A stretch of 28,706 bases of DNA, taken from CAYFUR01 sp964346275 (GTDB taxonomy: Bacteria > Sumerlaeota > Sumerlaeia > SLMS01). Of the stretch, positions 1 through 7,751 are shown piece by piece. The notes under the pieces are model-generated. The model was given only the letters and a program-made list of their open reading frames with translations. It searched no databases and was not told where the DNA came from. The stretch is from contig CAYFUR010000046.1 in NCBI GenBank assembly GCA_964346275.1, positions 1 to 28,706 of the forward strand. The letters run 5' to 3'. Positions within the stretch are counted from its first letter, which is position 1. Every line of letters starts with the position of its first letter. A program made the translations under genes and the position numbers.

Positions 1-332
1 AGCGCATACCAGACTGCCACCGCAAGTGTGTCCACAAGGCCGAGAAACAAATGGGTCACGATGAATCGCTGGCCGAAGGTGCTGAAAAGGGCGGCAAGTA
101 TATACGCGAAAAGCTGTGGGCGGTGATAAGGGCCGACGCTTCGGCCAAGCCAGTCTCCCGAGGAAAGAGTCAGGGCGAGGCGGTGATGCTCCCATGCGTC
201 CGAGGTCGGCACTTGAAAAAGGGGAGAGTCCGCGATCAACACCATGTGGCCAAAGCGCAACAGCCCGGCCAGAAGCACGAGAAAGAGGACGATCTTGCGG
301 TCCGTGAGTTGGAGGCGCGCGAGAGATATCAT
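1..332 (-). CDS. Membrane glycosyltransferase-like protein, N-terminal part (runs off the left edge)
   Basis: The reading frame starts at ATG 332-330 and stays open to base 1, about 110 codons, with the C-terminus outside the window. The start overlaps the stop of the upstream GT87-like gene in an ATGA arrangement, so the two are very likely translationally coupled. The protein begins MISLARLQLTDRK, followed by a hydrophobic segment (about residues 14-30), then the polar stretch PTSDAWEHHRLALTLSSGDW, then further hydrophobic segments. A short extracytoplasmic loop with an Asp followed by H/Y-x-x-x-A and 'GDW' just after the first membrane helix is typical of GT-C fold glycosyltransferases of the GT39/PMT_2 type, which use polyprenyl-phosphate sugars. 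The family call is inferred from this layout. The acceptor and sugar are unknown. Confidence 0.72.
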   Translation of the reverse strand, partial: MISLARLQLTDRKIVLFLVLLAGLLRFGHMVLIADSPLFQVPTSDAWEHHRLALTLSSGDWLGRSVGPYHRPQLFAYILAALFSTFGQRFIVTHLFLGLVDTLAVAVWYA

Positions 333-1681
333 GCGTTGGGTTGCTCCCTGTTCTTTGCGATCAGCCGAACCAGAACCGCAGCCAGCAGGATCACCGCAAG
401 GGGCCGCTGGAGAAAATACAAGAGCCCCAGGGATTCCGAAAGGAAATCCCCATGATAGCCGGAGCGAAACCACGGCCACCACAGCGATGGGCCACCCGCG
501 AAGGCCCAGCACGCCAGCGCCACCCGCCAGTCGATCACGCGCCAGGCAAGCAACAAGCCCAGCAAGCCCTGAATCAGGACATAGTGGTGCTCCCAAGCGT
601 CGGAGTAGGCCACAAACCACGCCATCCAGAACAGGCCAATCGCCGCCAGGCTTGGATACCGCCGCGTTTTCCAAAGGGCCCAGAGACAAAGCGCCGTATA
701 TGCAGCGAGCACCAGCCCATTCAGCCAGAAAACCGGGTCCCCGGCCCATGAATCAGGCAGGCCGCGCCGGCCTTCCGGATTGAAGGAACGCCCCGAAAAC
801 TTCCAAACCACCGCATTCACCATCTCCTGGGTGCCCATCGCCCCGGCGTAGGGAAGCCGCGTCTCGCCGATCAGCCGCCCGGCGACGCCCCGCCGCACCA
901 TCCCCTCGTCGAAACCGGAATCCATGGCAAGGCGCCAGGCCGCCGTCGTTCCGAATGCGAGCAACAGCGCCCACACAACAATCCAACGCCGCCCCCAAAG
1001 CCAAAGTGAAGGAGCCATGGCGATGGGATACACCTTGAGCAGCGCCGCGAAAAGCCATCCCAACGCCCCGCACCGGTGCCCCGACCACATCGCATCGAAC
1101 CCCCAGAGCATGAGGCTGCTCATGAAAAACGTGAACTGGCCCATATGCCATTCCGCAATCAGGGGGAACCATGCCAGCCAAATCACTCCGAATAAAAGCA
1201 AACGCCGCGGATTCCTGCCCGCACAGAGCAAAAAATTGAAGATCAAGAGAACAAAATTGAGAGCGACCCACGCAGAGAACGCGGGCCAGGGCGGCAGCAC
1301 ATTCAGGGGCACGGCGAGCCAGACCGCCGTGATCGGCAGGTAGCGAAATGTGGCCACGTAGGGCGCCCGCACTCCTTCCTCGCCCGTGTCCTCGTTGACC
1401 CCATAGGGATCCTCGAAGCGGAGCACCCGCGCCCCGGCATCATAGACAGAGAAGAAATCCGCCGCCGGGCGCGTGCGGAATACGTATCCACTATCCGCCG
1501 TCAAAGGCGCCAGAACTCCCCCGCCATCGTCCGGCCCCGCGCGGCCGACGGGCAACATCGCCAGCGCCAGCAGAAACAACCCGGCAAGCGCGCCCTGTAC
1601 GCGTGGGCCCGCGGACAACAGGGCCCGCCATCCTTGGCGGACCGCCTCCTGGGGCGCGAGTTGAGAGGTCTCCGGTTTCAT
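329..1681 (-). CDS. GT87-like polytopic membrane glycosyltransferase (DUF2029 type)
   Basis: About 450 residues with many hydrophobic helices. The first (LAGLFLLALAMLPVG) is followed by a periplasmic-type loop containing 'DFFSVYDAGARVLRFEDPYG' and then 'FRYLPITAVWLAVPLNVLPPW'. An Asp, Y-x-A, DPY, YxP and P-L-x-x-L-P series is the signature of family GT87/DUF2029, integral membrane enzymes that move mannose or similar sugars from polyprenyl phosphate to envelope glycans. The frame is open upstream to 1843, but the extra 54 codons look non-coding in composition. I chose the ATG at 1681 (MKPETSQLAPQ), which sits just before the first helix. No convincing Shine-Dalgarno site marks any of the candidate starts, so the start is uncertain. 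The stop overlaps the next gene's ATG, giving a two-gene glycosyltransferase operon. The substrate is not deducible. Confidence 0.78.
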   Translation of the reverse strand: MKPETSQLAPQEAVRQGWRALLSAGPRVQGALAGLFLLALAMLPVGRAGPDDGGGVLAPLTADSGYVFRTRPAADFFSVYDAGARVLRFEDPYGVNEDTGEEGVRAPYVATFRYLPITAVWLAVPLNVLPPWPAFSAWVALNFVLLIFNFLLCAGRNPRRLLLFGVIWLAWFPLIAEWHMGQFTFFMSSLMLWGFDAMWSGHRCGALGWLFAALLKVYPIAMAPSLWLWGRRWIVVWALLLAFGTTAAWRLAMDSGFDEGMVRRGVAGRLIGETRLPYAGAMGTQEMVNAVVWKFSGRSFNPEGRRGLPDSWAGDPVFWLNGLVLAAYTALCLWALWKTRRYPSLAAIGLFWMAWFVAYSDAWEHHYVLIQGLLGLLLAWRVIDWRVALACWAFAGGPSLWWPWFRSGYHGDFLSESLGLLYFLQRPLAVILLAAVLVRLIAKNREQPNA

Positions 1682-1896
1682 GGCTTGTAATTTGGCTCGG
1701 AAGGGGGCCTGAAAGGCCATGAAATTTTGCTCGGCGCGAAATGTGTTTATTGATTTTCCTGGACAAAACGCCCCGCCTTGGGCGAGCCTCAGGGCGTCGC
1801 AAGCGAGTTGAGCAAATGAACCAATATCTTCCTTTCGCCCCATTTACTTTTCGGTCCAAAGTTTTATTTCCCGGTGCAAATCGGGCTCCTCTGTAC

Positions 1897-1924
1897 TTGA
1901 CTCAGCCCCGAAAACCGTGAGTAT
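1897..1924 (+). promoter_or_regulatory. Possible sigma70-type promoter for sdhCAB
   Basis: TTGACT (1897-1902) matches five of six bases of the -35 consensus. After 16 bases comes GAGTAT (1919-1924), a weak -10 with three of six matches. Transcription would begin near 1931, giving a leader of about 65 bases that contains the palindrome at 1965-1982. Inferred from sequence match only. Confidence 0.3.
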
Positions 1925-1964
1925 CCGCGCGACATGAATTGAAGCCCCTTTTTTTCCCGGGGGC

Positions 1965-1982
1965 TTGTGAAAAATTTCACAA
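1965..1982 (+). promoter_or_regulatory. CRP/FNR-superfamily-type operator in the sdhC leader
   Basis: The bases TTGTGAAA-AA-TTTCACAA form a perfect 8+2+8 inverted repeat. Inside it, TGTGA (1966-1970), six bases, then TCACA (1977-1981) matches the classic CRP half-site arrangement TGTGA-N6-TCACA exactly. It ends 4 bases before the sdhC Shine-Dalgarno sequence (AAGGG, 1986-1990). Downstream of a promoter, such a site would more naturally repress than activate. Alternatively it could fold as an RNA hairpin controlling ribosome access. That a protein of this family binds here is inference. Confidence 0.5.
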
Positions 1983-1996
1983 ATCAAGGGTTCGCC

Positions 1997-2746
1997 ATGA
2001 GCAACACAAATTACTTTCTCCTGAGACGGCTGCACTCCCTGCTGGGAATTATTCCTCTCGGGATCTTTTTGTTTAACCACCTGCTCACCAACAGCACCGG
2101 CTTTCTCGGATCCGAGGCTTTCGAGCACAAAGTCTCGCTGATCCACATGCTCGGTCCATTCCTTCCTCTCGTCGAGGCAGTGGTCATATTCATCCCACTC
2201 GCTCTTCATATCGGCCTGGGCATCTACATCGCCTTGACGTCGAAAAGGAAAGAGATGGGCCTGGGTTACTGGCGCAATTGGGCTTACAACTTCCAGCGCT
2301 GGACCGGTTGGCTCGCCCTTGTATTCATCGTCTACCACGTCGTCCATCTTCGATTCCTCCATCCCATGGACCAGATTCCTTTCTCCTTTGTTCTGGCGGA
2401 CATGTTCAGCGGCAGCTGGGCCTGGCTCATCGTCCCTGGTTACCTGATCGGGGCTCTTTCGGTGATTTTCCACTTCGCCAATGGCATCTGCACCTTCTGC
2501 ATGACCTGGGGCATCACCACCGGCCCCGCAAGCCAGCGCGGCATGGCCTTTGTCGCCGCGGGCGTTGGCGCTGTCATCACGGCGTTGCTTTTCGCCTCGA
2601 TCATTGGCTTCTACCGCGAGGGCGTGAAATTCCGCACAATGAGCATCGATGAGAAAGAGCAACTGGTGGAAGACATTGGCCATCATCACCACGATCTGAA
2701 CCAGGAAACCGCGCTGGAATACCTCGTCCAGCAGTTCGGTCGCTGA
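1997..2746 (+). CDS. sdhC: Succinate dehydrogenase cytochrome b subunit (b558 family)
   Basis: Membrane anchor of succinate dehydrogenase/fumarate reductase (complex II), 249 residues, with about five hydrophobic helices and no separate SdhD. It holds haem b and the quinone site and passes electrons between the SdhAB dimer and the quinone pool. The start 'MSNTNYFLLRRLHSLLGIIPLGIFLFNH' is characteristic of the b558-type single-subunit anchor found in Bacteroidetes, Chlamydiae and similar bacteria. Conserved-type histidines sit in the helices (about H13 and H28, then LH, YHVVH and FHFANG). I chose ATG 1997 over the in-frame ATG 10 codons earlier because AAGGG lies at the right distance and the family normally begins here. 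It heads sdhC-sdhA-sdhB, with a 26-bp gap to sdhA. The C-terminal tail is His- and acid-rich (GHHHHDLNQE). Confidence 0.93.
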   Translation: MSNTNYFLLRRLHSLLGIIPLGIFLFNHLLTNSTGFLGSEAFEHKVSLIHMLGPFLPLVEAVVIFIPLALHIGLGIYIALTSKRKEMGLGYWRNWAYNFQRWTGWLALVFIVYHVVHLRFLHPMDQIPFSFVLADMFSGSWAWLIVPGYLIGALSVIFHFANGICTFCMTWGITTGPASQRGMAFVAAGVGAVITALLFASIIGFYREGVKFRTMSIDEKEQLVEDIGHHHHDLNQETALEYLVQQFGR

Positions 2747-2772
2747 GAGAGAAATTAAAGGAGAAGTTTCTT

Positions 2773-4737
2773 ATGCCTAAAAGAGTCATCATCGTCGGTG
2801 GAGGCCTGGCCGGGCTCTCGGCTACCATTCGCGCGGCCGAGCGCGGCATTCCTGTGGACCTGTTTTCCGTCGTTCCCGTCAAACGCTCCCACTCGGTTTG
2901 CGCCCAGGGCGGCATCAACGCCGCAAAAAACCTGAAGGGCGAGGGCGACCATCCAAGCATCCACAGCACCGACACTCTGTTTGGCGGCGAATACCTGCAG
3001 GACCAGGAGCTGGTCCACGGCATGTGCCACGACGCGCCGGCGATCGTCGACTTGCTCGATCGGATGGGCGTTCCGTTTAACCGCACGGCCGAAGGCTACC
3101 TGGATTTCCGGCGTTTTGGCGGCACACTCCACCACCGCACGGCATACTCAGGCGCGACCACCGGCCAGCAACTCATGTATGCCCTGGATGACCAGGTCCG
3201 GCGGCTGGAGAATCAGGGCCTTGTTGAAAAATACGAAAACTGGGAGTTTATCTCCCTGGTGAAAGATGATGATGGCCAGACCCGCGGCATCACCGCGATC
3301 AATGTCTGGGACCGCAAGATGGAGGTCTTTAAGGGCAACGCGGTGATTCTCTGCACCGGAGGCCCGGGCCTTGTCTTTGGCAAGTCCACTAACTCCACCA
3401 TCAACACCGGCGCGGCGGCGGCGCGCGCCTATCAGCAAGGCGTCTGGTATGCGAACGGCGAATTCATCCAGGTCCACCCCACCTCGATTCCCGGGGCGGA
3501 TAAGCTGCGCCTGATTTCTGAATCCGTTCGCGGCGAAGGCGGCCGCGTCTGGGTGCCCAAAAATGAAAACGACCAGCGCCATCCCACGGACATTCCCGAT
3601 GAGGAGCGCGATTACTTCCTTGAGCGGAAGTATCCAAAATACGGCAACCTGGTGCCCCGGGATGTGGCGACACGCGAACTCTTCAATACGTGTATTGTCG
3701 AGAAGCGCGGAATCGGCGGCGGCAATATGGTTTATCTGGATATCACACCGGAAAAATCCGGGCAGCAGGGCGACATACTGGAGCGCAAGCTCGGCGGTGT
3801 GTTTGAAATCTACCGCAAATTCGTCGGCGTTGATCCGCTGAAAGAGCCGATGAAAATCTTCCCCGGCATGCACTACTCCATGGGCGGCCTTTGGGTCGGC
3901 TATACAGATGAGGGTGACATGATCAAGCAGATGACCAATGTGCCGGGAACGTTCGCGGCGGGCGAGGTCGACTTCCAGTATCACGGAGCGAACCGCCTTG
4001 GCGCAAACTCTCTCCTCAGCTGTATATACGGCGGGCTTCTGTCTGGCGAACGCGCGGCGGAATACGTCACCTCCCATCCGGAAGAATCGGCCGCGTCTGT
4101 CTATGACGGCGAGTTGAAACGCCAGAATGAAATCAGCGAGAAGATCCTTGGCATGACATCAGGCAGCGAAAACCCCTTCGCAATCCACAAGGAACTGGGC
4201 GAGCAAATGACCGCTTACTGCACCGTGGTGCGCGAAAACGACAAGCTGGACCAGTTGCTTGGCAAGCTGAGCGAGCTGGAAGAGCGGGCCGGGAACATCA
4301 ACATCAACGACACCGGCCGCTCGGTGAACCAGACTTTCACCTTCGCGCGGGCCTTGCCCGATATGATTCGCCTCGCGAAAGCGATCGCCAAGGGAGCGCG
4401 CATGCGCGACGAAAGCCGCGGCGCGCACTACAAGCCGGATTTCGATCTGCAAAAGCCCGAAAGTTCGAAGATCGGCGAGGCCTCCGATCATCAGGGATAC
4501 CGCGACTTCTGCGGGGAAATCGCCGAGAAATGGGGCGCCGAGTTCGACCTTCCCCCGAAGAGCGGCGAAGACATCACGCCGGAATTCGACGACTATATGA
4601 ACAAGTGGATTCAAAAGGAACGGAATTGGAACAAAACGAGCATCGCGACGTATAAGGACGGGGAGAAGGAACCCGAGATGACTTATCGCGATGTGGCCAT
4701 GACTGTCGTGCCGCCCAAACCACGGATTTACAAGTAA
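2773..4737 (+). CDS. sdhA: Succinate dehydrogenase/fumarate reductase flavoprotein subunit
   Basis: The 654-residue catalytic subunit interconverts succinate and fumarate using covalently bound FAD. The N-terminal dinucleotide-binding motif is GGGLAG (residues 9-14). The FAD-attachment motif RSHSVCAQGG carries the likely linking histidine H40. Active-site elements are HPTSIPG (from H235), R253 in SESVRGEGG, and H404 and R408 in YHGANRLGANS. Length and motif spelling match the SdhA type that pairs with a single cytochrome b subunit (Bacteroides, Chlamydia, Wolinella style), not the proteobacterial SdhCDAB type. A clear AAAGGAG ribosome site (2757-2763) precedes the ATG. The gap to sdhB is 58 bp. 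Both directions of the reaction are possible in this family; the sequence does not settle which is physiological. Confidence 0.97.
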   Translation: MPKRVIIVGGGLAGLSATIRAAERGIPVDLFSVVPVKRSHSVCAQGGINAAKNLKGEGDHPSIHSTDTLFGGEYLQDQELVHGMCHDAPAIVDLLDRMGVPFNRTAEGYLDFRRFGGTLHHRTAYSGATTGQQLMYALDDQVRRLENQGLVEKYENWEFISLVKDDDGQTRGITAINVWDRKMEVFKGNAVILCTGGPGLVFGKSTNSTINTGAAAARAYQQGVWYANGEFIQVHPTSIPGADKLRLISESVRGEGGRVWVPKNENDQRHPTDIPDEERDYFLERKYPKYGNLVPRDVATRELFNTCIVEKRGIGGGNMVYLDITPEKSGQQGDILERKLGGVFEIYRKFVGVDPLKEPMKIFPGMHYSMGGLWVGYTDEGDMIKQMTNVPGTFAAGEVDFQYHGANRLGANSLLSCIYGGLLSGERAAEYVTSHPEESAASVYDGELKRQNEISEKILGMTSGSENPFAIHKELGEQMTAYCTVVRENDKLDQLLGKLSELEERAGNININDTGRSVNQTFTFARALPDMIRLAKAIAKGARMRDESRGAHYKPDFDLQKPESSKIGEASDHQGYRDFCGEIAEKWGAEFDLPPKSGEDITPEFDDYMNKWIQKERNWNKTSIATYKDGEKEPEMTYRDVAMTVVPPKPRIYK

Positions 4738-4795
4738 GTCTGTGTAAACGATAAACGACGAACACCCCTACCCTATGCCCCAACAGGAGGGTGCG

Positions 4796-5542
4796 ATGCC
4801 TGAGAAGATCACATTGAAAGTCAAGCGCCAGGATGGCCCGAATACCGAGCCATACTGGGAGACATTCGAGATTCCCCATCAGCCCAATATGAACGTGATT
4901 TCCGCGCTCATGGAAATCCGCCTGAATCCCGTGACGGCGGACGGGAAAAAGACCACGCCGCCCTCCTGGGATGCTGCCTGTCTGGAAGAAGTGTGCGGCT
5001 CGTGCTCCATGCGCATTAACGGCTATCCGCGCCAGGCATGTACGGCGCTGATCGATCAGATTGAACAACCGATCGTCCTCGAACCGTTCTCCAAGTTCCC
5101 CGTGGTGCGCGACCTCTGCGTCGACCGGTCCCGCATGTTCGAGGCCCTTCGCCGTGTGACCGCATGGAATCCGATCGATGGGACATACGACCTCGGGCCC
5201 GGCCCGAAAGTCGATTCTGATACGCAGCAGGAGATGTATAAGTACGCCCGCTGCATGACCTGCGGCTGTTGCCTCGAAGCCTGCCCCCAAGTCAACGACG
5301 CCTCGCCCTTTATCGGAGCCGCCGCCATTGGCCAGGCCTATCTTTACAACCTTCAGCCGAACGGTAAAACGGAAGCCCCGGAACGCATTGAAGCGCTCAT
5401 GGGCCCCGGCGGCGTGGGCGACTGCGGCAACGCGCAGAACTGTGTTCGCGTCTGCCCGAAGGAAATCCCTCTCATCGAAGCGATCGCCGAGATGGGCCGC
5501 CAACTCACCTGGTATTCCGTGAAGAAGTTCTTCTCGCGATAA
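4796..5542 (+). CDS. sdhB: Succinate dehydrogenase iron-sulfur subunit
   Basis: This 248-residue electron-transfer subunit joins the SdhA flavin to the SdhC haem and quinone site. The N-terminal ferredoxin-like domain has the 2Fe-2S ligands C62, C67, C70 and about C82 (CLEEVCGSCSMRINGYPRQAC region). The C-terminal domain has CMTCGCCLEACP (from C153) and CGNAQNCVRVCPKE for the 4Fe-4S and 3Fe-4S clusters. I chose the ATG at 4796 rather than the in-frame ATG at 4775. An AGGAGG (4785-4790) lies 5 bases before it, and the product then begins MPEKITLKVKRQ like its homologues. This is the last gene of the operon, 28 bp before a strong terminator. Confidence 0.96.
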   Translation: MPEKITLKVKRQDGPNTEPYWETFEIPHQPNMNVISALMEIRLNPVTADGKKTTPPSWDAACLEEVCGSCSMRINGYPRQACTALIDQIEQPIVLEPFSKFPVVRDLCVDRSRMFEALRRVTAWNPIDGTYDLGPGPKVDSDTQQEMYKYARCMTCGCCLEACPQVNDASPFIGAAAIGQAYLYNLQPNGKTEAPERIEALMGPGGVGDCGNAQNCVRVCPKEIPLIEAIAEMGRQLTWYSVKKFFSR

Positions 5543-5570
5543 ATCAGCAGGCAAACTGTCTAGACACCAT

Positions 5571-5609
5571 GGACCCCCGGGGCGAGAGCGCCGGGGGTCC
5601 TGTTTTTTT
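5571..5609 (+). terminator. Rho-independent terminator of sdhCAB
   Basis: A perfect 10-bp stem, GGACCCCCGG (5571-5580) with CCGGGGGTCC (5591-5600) around a 10-base loop, is followed by seven T residues (5603-5609). On the other strand no T-run follows the stem, so it should not stop the convergent ligA transcript efficiently. Confidence 0.92.
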
Positions 5610-5642
5610 GGCAAGGATCAAGTTCGAAAGAGACAGAAGGAG

Positions 5643-7694
5643 TTAGATGCCGAGCTCCTCGAGGAGCTGCTTTTCGTTCCAGGTGGCGACGCCAAGTTCC
5701 TGGGCTTTTTTGTATTTGCTTCCAGGATTCTCCCCCACCACAACGACATCCGTTTTTTTGCTGACCGATCCGGTGGTGCGTCCGCCGCGTTTTTCGATTT
5801 CCGCTTTGGCCTCCGAACGTGTCAGAGCATCCATTTCCCCTGTCAGGACAAAGGTCTTGCCGTCGAAGGCCTCGGAACGGTGGGCCTCTCGTTCCGCCGC
5901 CGTTGCGTCTGGCTCCGGAGCGACACCGAGGGAAAGCAACTCATCCACCAGTTTCTGGTTTTCTTCTTCCGCCCAGAAATCGCGAATCGCCTCGGCGACT
6001 TTTTCGCCGATGCCCTCCATCGCCAGCAACTCTTCGTAGGACGCCTTGCGGAATTTCTCGAGCGTCCCAAAGTGGGCGGCGAGATCGCTCGCAGTCGTCG
6101 CGCCGATATACGGAATGCCGAGTCCAAATAGGAACCGCCCCAGCGTCTGGGATTTGCTCTGCTCGATGGCATTGACCAGGTTCTCCGCGGATTTCTTCGC
6201 GAAGCGCTCGAGAGGCAGCAGATCATCAACCGACAATCGATAAAGATCGGCGATATTGTTGATCAGTCCCTCGTCCACGAGTAAATTCACGTTCTTTTCG
6301 CCCAGCCCCTCGATATCCATCGCATTCCGTGAAGCAAAATGGCGGATCTTCTCCCGAACCTGGGCGGGGCAGGATGCGTCTATACACAGGAGATGCATCT
6401 CTTCCGCTTCTTCGCCGGTCACGCTGTCTTTCCCCGCTTCATGGACCAGCCTTGATCCACAGGAGGGGCATTTCTCCGGCGCCTCCACGGGCCTCTTGCC
6501 ACGCTTGTCTTTCACCACCTCGACCACCTTGGGGATGATCTCGCCTCCCTTCTCGATGATCACATGATCGCCATGGCGCAAATCCATCTTCTTAAGAAAA
6601 AAGTTATTATGAAGCGAGGCGCGCTTGACCGTCGTTCCCGCGAGGAAAACAGGGTTCAGATTCGCCACGGGCGTCACGCGGCCGGTGCGGCCCACCTGCC
6701 AGGAGACATCCACGAGTTCCGTTTCCGCCTGCTCGGCGCTGAACTTATAGGCCACGACCCAGCGCGGGCTTTTCGACGTTGCGCCAAGGTCTTCCTGCCA
6801 GTCGCGCCGGTTGACTTTGACCACGAGGCCATCCGTTTCATACTCCAGGTCGTGGCGGCGCCTCTCCCACTCGTCAATTCGCTTCATGATTTCGTCTATC
6901 CCGCGAGCCACCGTCGAGTGGGGATTTACGCGCAGGCCGACTGCCTCGTAAAACTCCAGCAGGCCCTTGTGCGTGCCTGGCAAATCGCGTCTGTCTGTAT
7001 AGCCAATTCCATGAAGCGAAATCGTCAATGGCCGCTCGGAAACAATCTTCGGATCCAGTAGCTTCAGAGTTCCCGCGGCGGCGTTTCGCGGGTTGGCGAA
7101 ACGAGGCTGGCCCGCCTTTTCGCGCTCCTCGTTCATGCGCTCGAAGTCACCGCGCTCGAAATAGATTTCGCCGCGCGCTTCAAGAGTTCCCGGGACATCC
7201 TTCTTCAGCTTCGTCGGAATCGCCTCGATGGTGCGGATATTCCGGGTGATCTCGTCGCCCTTGCGGCCATCGCCGCGTGTGACGCCGCGCACCAGCTTTC
7301 CATCTTCGTAAACCAGGGCGACGGCCACCCCGTCGATTTTCAATTCAACGAGATATTCCACTTCCTCGGAAGTCTCGAGGCCCAGCCCGCGCTTGACGCG
7401 CTCATCGAAATCGCGCAATTCCCCGGCGTCGTAGGTATTGCTGATCGAGAGCATGGGCACACGATGCTCGACGGTGGGAAAGTCTTCCGTCAGGTCGGCG
7501 CCAACGCGCTGGGTCGGCGAGTCCGGCGTCACCAGCTCGGGGAACTCGGCCTCCAGGGCCTCCAGTTCCTTGACCAGCGCGTCGTATTCCTCGTCGGAGA
7601 TTTCCGGTTTGGCTTTCTGGTAGTAGAGGAAATCGTGATGGCCGATCTCCGTGCGCAGTTGCTCTGCTTTCTCCTGGGCTTCTCGAAAATCCAT
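5643..7694 (-). CDS. ligA: NAD-dependent DNA ligase
   Basis: A 683-residue enzyme that seals nicks during replication and repair using NAD+. Visible in order: the N-terminal NAD-binding Ia region (YYQKAKPEISDEEYD), the adenylation domain with the KIDG motif (lysine about K119), the OB-fold region, and a zinc finger (CPSCG ... LLCIDASCPAQ, four cysteines). Then come the helix-hairpin-helix repeats (NAMDIEGLGEKN, LFGLGIPYIG, LLAMEGIGEKVAEAI) and a C-terminal BRCT domain (GKTFVLTGEMDALTRSEAK ... DVVVVGENPGSKYKKAQELG). Length is normal for the family. The start MDFREAQEKAEQLR fits, with a weak AGGGA upstream. It lies 57 bp downstream of the secreted-protein gene on the same strand, so the two may share a transcript. 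It converges on the sdh operon. Confidence 0.97.
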   Translation of the reverse strand: MDFREAQEKAEQLRTEIGHHDFLYYQKAKPEISDEEYDALVKELEALEAEFPELVTPDSPTQRVGADLTEDFPTVEHRVPMLSISNTYDAGELRDFDERVKRGLGLETSEEVEYLVELKIDGVAVALVYEDGKLVRGVTRGDGRKGDEITRNIRTIEAIPTKLKKDVPGTLEARGEIYFERGDFERMNEEREKAGQPRFANPRNAAAGTLKLLDPKIVSERPLTISLHGIGYTDRRDLPGTHKGLLEFYEAVGLRVNPHSTVARGIDEIMKRIDEWERRRHDLEYETDGLVVKVNRRDWQEDLGATSKSPRWVVAYKFSAEQAETELVDVSWQVGRTGRVTPVANLNPVFLAGTTVKRASLHNNFFLKKMDLRHGDHVIIEKGGEIIPKVVEVVKDKRGKRPVEAPEKCPSCGSRLVHEAGKDSVTGEEAEEMHLLCIDASCPAQVREKIRHFASRNAMDIEGLGEKNVNLLVDEGLINNIADLYRLSVDDLLPLERFAKKSAENLVNAIEQSKSQTLGRFLFGLGIPYIGATTASDLAAHFGTLEKFRKASYEELLAMEGIGEKVAEAIRDFWAEEENQKLVDELLSLGVAPEPDATAAEREAHRSEAFDGKTFVLTGEMDALTRSEAKAEIEKRGGRTTGSVSKKTDVVVVGENPGSKYKKAQELGVATWNEKQLLEELGI

Positions 7695-7751
7695 GATGTC
7701 CCTGTTCTTGCCTGATCATCCCTGTTTGACTTGTCGAGCCCCACCGCTGGC

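Larger units (their letters stand above)
1682..1996. other. Divergent intergenic region between the glycosyltransferase operon and sdhCAB
   Basis: This 315-bp stretch holds no convincing gene. Its left part (1682-1843) is open in the frame of the minus-strand glycosyltransferase and could be an N-terminal extension if an upstream start is used. The right part holds a possible promoter for sdhC, a GC-rich inverted repeat (AAGCCCC at 1942-1948 pairing with GGGGCTT at 1960-1966) and an 18-bp palindrome immediately before the sdhC ribosome binding site. The inverted repeat has its T-tract in the loop rather than after the stem, so it does not look like a normal terminator. Confidence 0.6.

Noticed and set aside
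1942..1966. GC-rich inverted repeat before sdhC as an intrinsic terminator
   Set aside because: The T-run is in the loop, not after the stem, in both directions, so it does not fit a standard terminator. It was kept only as part of the leader structure.
1844..2692. Minus-strand open frame opposite sdhC that could have been a gene upstream of the GT87-like protein
   Set aside because: The sdhC frame carries the family signature, and the antisense product is highly charged and low-complexity. There is no ribosome site.
3148..5614. Minus-strand open frames opposite sdhA and sdhB
   Set aside because: Antisense shadows of highly conserved genes with no recognisable domains.
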